Assembly: GCA_026991065.1 (NCBI GenBank) | Contig: JALXCG010000607.1 | Span: forward strand, 1 to 14,785 | Length of the DNA: 14,785 nucleotides | Reading direction: 5' to 3' | DNA from: JALXCG01 sp026991065 [NCBI: Gemmatimonadota bacterium] | GTDB taxonomy: Bacteria; GCA-2686955 | Shown here: positions 14,420 to 14,785 of the stretch, one piece after another | How the letters are laid out: each line of letters opens with the position of its first letter | How positions within the stretch are numbered: position 1 is the stretch's first letter | Notes under the pieces: model-generated | The model's database searches: none | What the model saw: only the letters and a program-made list of their open reading frames with translations | What the model was told of the DNA's origin: nothing | Made by a program: the position numbers and the translations under genes

Positions 14420-14542
14420 TGTCGAACGACGCTTAGAGTGGAACGGTCCTTCCGCCGGGAAGAGCTTGCCCGAAACTACGACAAACCCGGCGCAAAGACC
14501 TGCTTGGTGAAGGGTAGCAGAGGGAACGGCGCCGCATCGCCA

Positions 14543-14785
14543 TCAAAGTCCGAAACGCAAACCGACCCAGGCGGAGGCGCCGGAAAGATCGACCCGTGTA
14601 ATGTAGATCTTGTCACCGCTGCGCTCTCTTTGCGACACCACATTGTGGGCGTAGCGCAATTCACCGACCACGCTCACCGTATCGCTCAGGTGGAGCCCCG
14701 CGCCGCCACCAAATTGCCAGGCGAAGCCGCCGTAGAGATCGCGGCTGATGTTCCCGTCGTGCTCCTCGACGGTCCACACAATGCC
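14543..14785 (-). CDS. Outer-membrane beta-barrel protein, C-terminal fragment (partial)
   Basis: About 80 residues run from the window edge to a TGA at 14543-14545. Alternating patterns of aromatic and small residues, YGGFAWQFGGGAGLHLSD, VSVVGELRYAH, DLSGASAWVGLRFGL, are typical of the last strands of 8-stranded porin-like barrels, where G-x-G-x-x-L-x-x-x-x-x-x-x-E-x-R-Y is common. Barrels usually end with an aromatic residue; here the F is third from the end (FGL). The true start and signal peptide lie outside the window. It is in the same orientation as the sulfatase-like gene with a 178-base gap. Confidence 0.65.
   Translation of the reverse strand, partial: GIVWTVEEHDGNISRDLYGGFAWQFGGGAGLHLSDTVSVVGELRYAHNVVSQRERSGDKIYITRVDLSGASAWVGLRFGL

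Noticed and set aside
14476-14664. Short minus-strand open frame overlapping the barrel gene.
   Set aside because: It is out of frame with the barrel-like pattern and has no domain or ribosome site.

Overview
The window reads as a high-GC Gram-negative bacterial chromosome segment. Lipobox signal peptides, an outer-membrane beta-barrel and a lipoprotein sulfatase indicate two membranes. The mix of a FapA/DUF342 protein, a secreted parallel beta-helix protein, a sulfatase-like lipoprotein and a lipoprotein with a DDGTHGD-type motif resembles uncultured FCB-type or Eisenbacteria-like genomes, but that placement is inference and no marker gene settles it. No tRNA, rRNA, CRISPR array, insertion sequence or phage gene was seen.

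Layout. 1-198 (+): C-terminal end of uvrA, overlapping tail to tail with a NUDIX hydrolase (143-631, -). 700-5181 (-): a lipoprotein of unknown function, a degenerate GGDEF protein and a large FapA/DUF342 protein. 5513-8007 (+): a two-gene operon with a 4-base overlap, namely a double-receiver protein carrying a histidine phosphotransfer domain but no ATPase domain, followed by a UDP-N-acetylglucosamine 6-dehydrogenase-type enzyme. 8093-14785 (-): a divergent flagellin-like protein, ClpP, RarA/MgsA, a beta-helix lipoprotein, a sulfatase-like lipoprotein and the end of an outer-membrane barrel protein.

How parts may work together. Three genes on either side of the + operon point to motility or surface regulation: the FapA-like protein, a catalytically degenerate GGDEF protein and a flagellin-D1-like protein. 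A good match to a sigma-28 promoter (AAAAGTTG, 11 bases, GCCGAAAG) lies upstream of the FapA-like gene and a weaker one upstream of the flagellin-like gene. The + operon couples a phosphorelay-type protein to synthesis of a UDP-sugar acid for surface polysaccharide. ClpP, RarA, UvrA and the NUDIX enzyme are housekeeping or stress functions.

Most notable: (i) a FapA-like protein with three tandem copies of the N-terminal module at about 180-residue spacing; (ii) the REC-REC-DHp protein lacking its ATPase; (iii) the lipoprotein leader at 1687-1734, where the Shine-Dalgarno lies inside a perfect 9-bp stem and a sigma-54-like promoter would start the transcript at that stem; (iv) a flagellin-like protein without the usual terminal D0 regions; (v) a sulfatase-fold protein with Thr where the formylglycine Cys/Ser should be. 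All are motif readings by eye; no database search was run.
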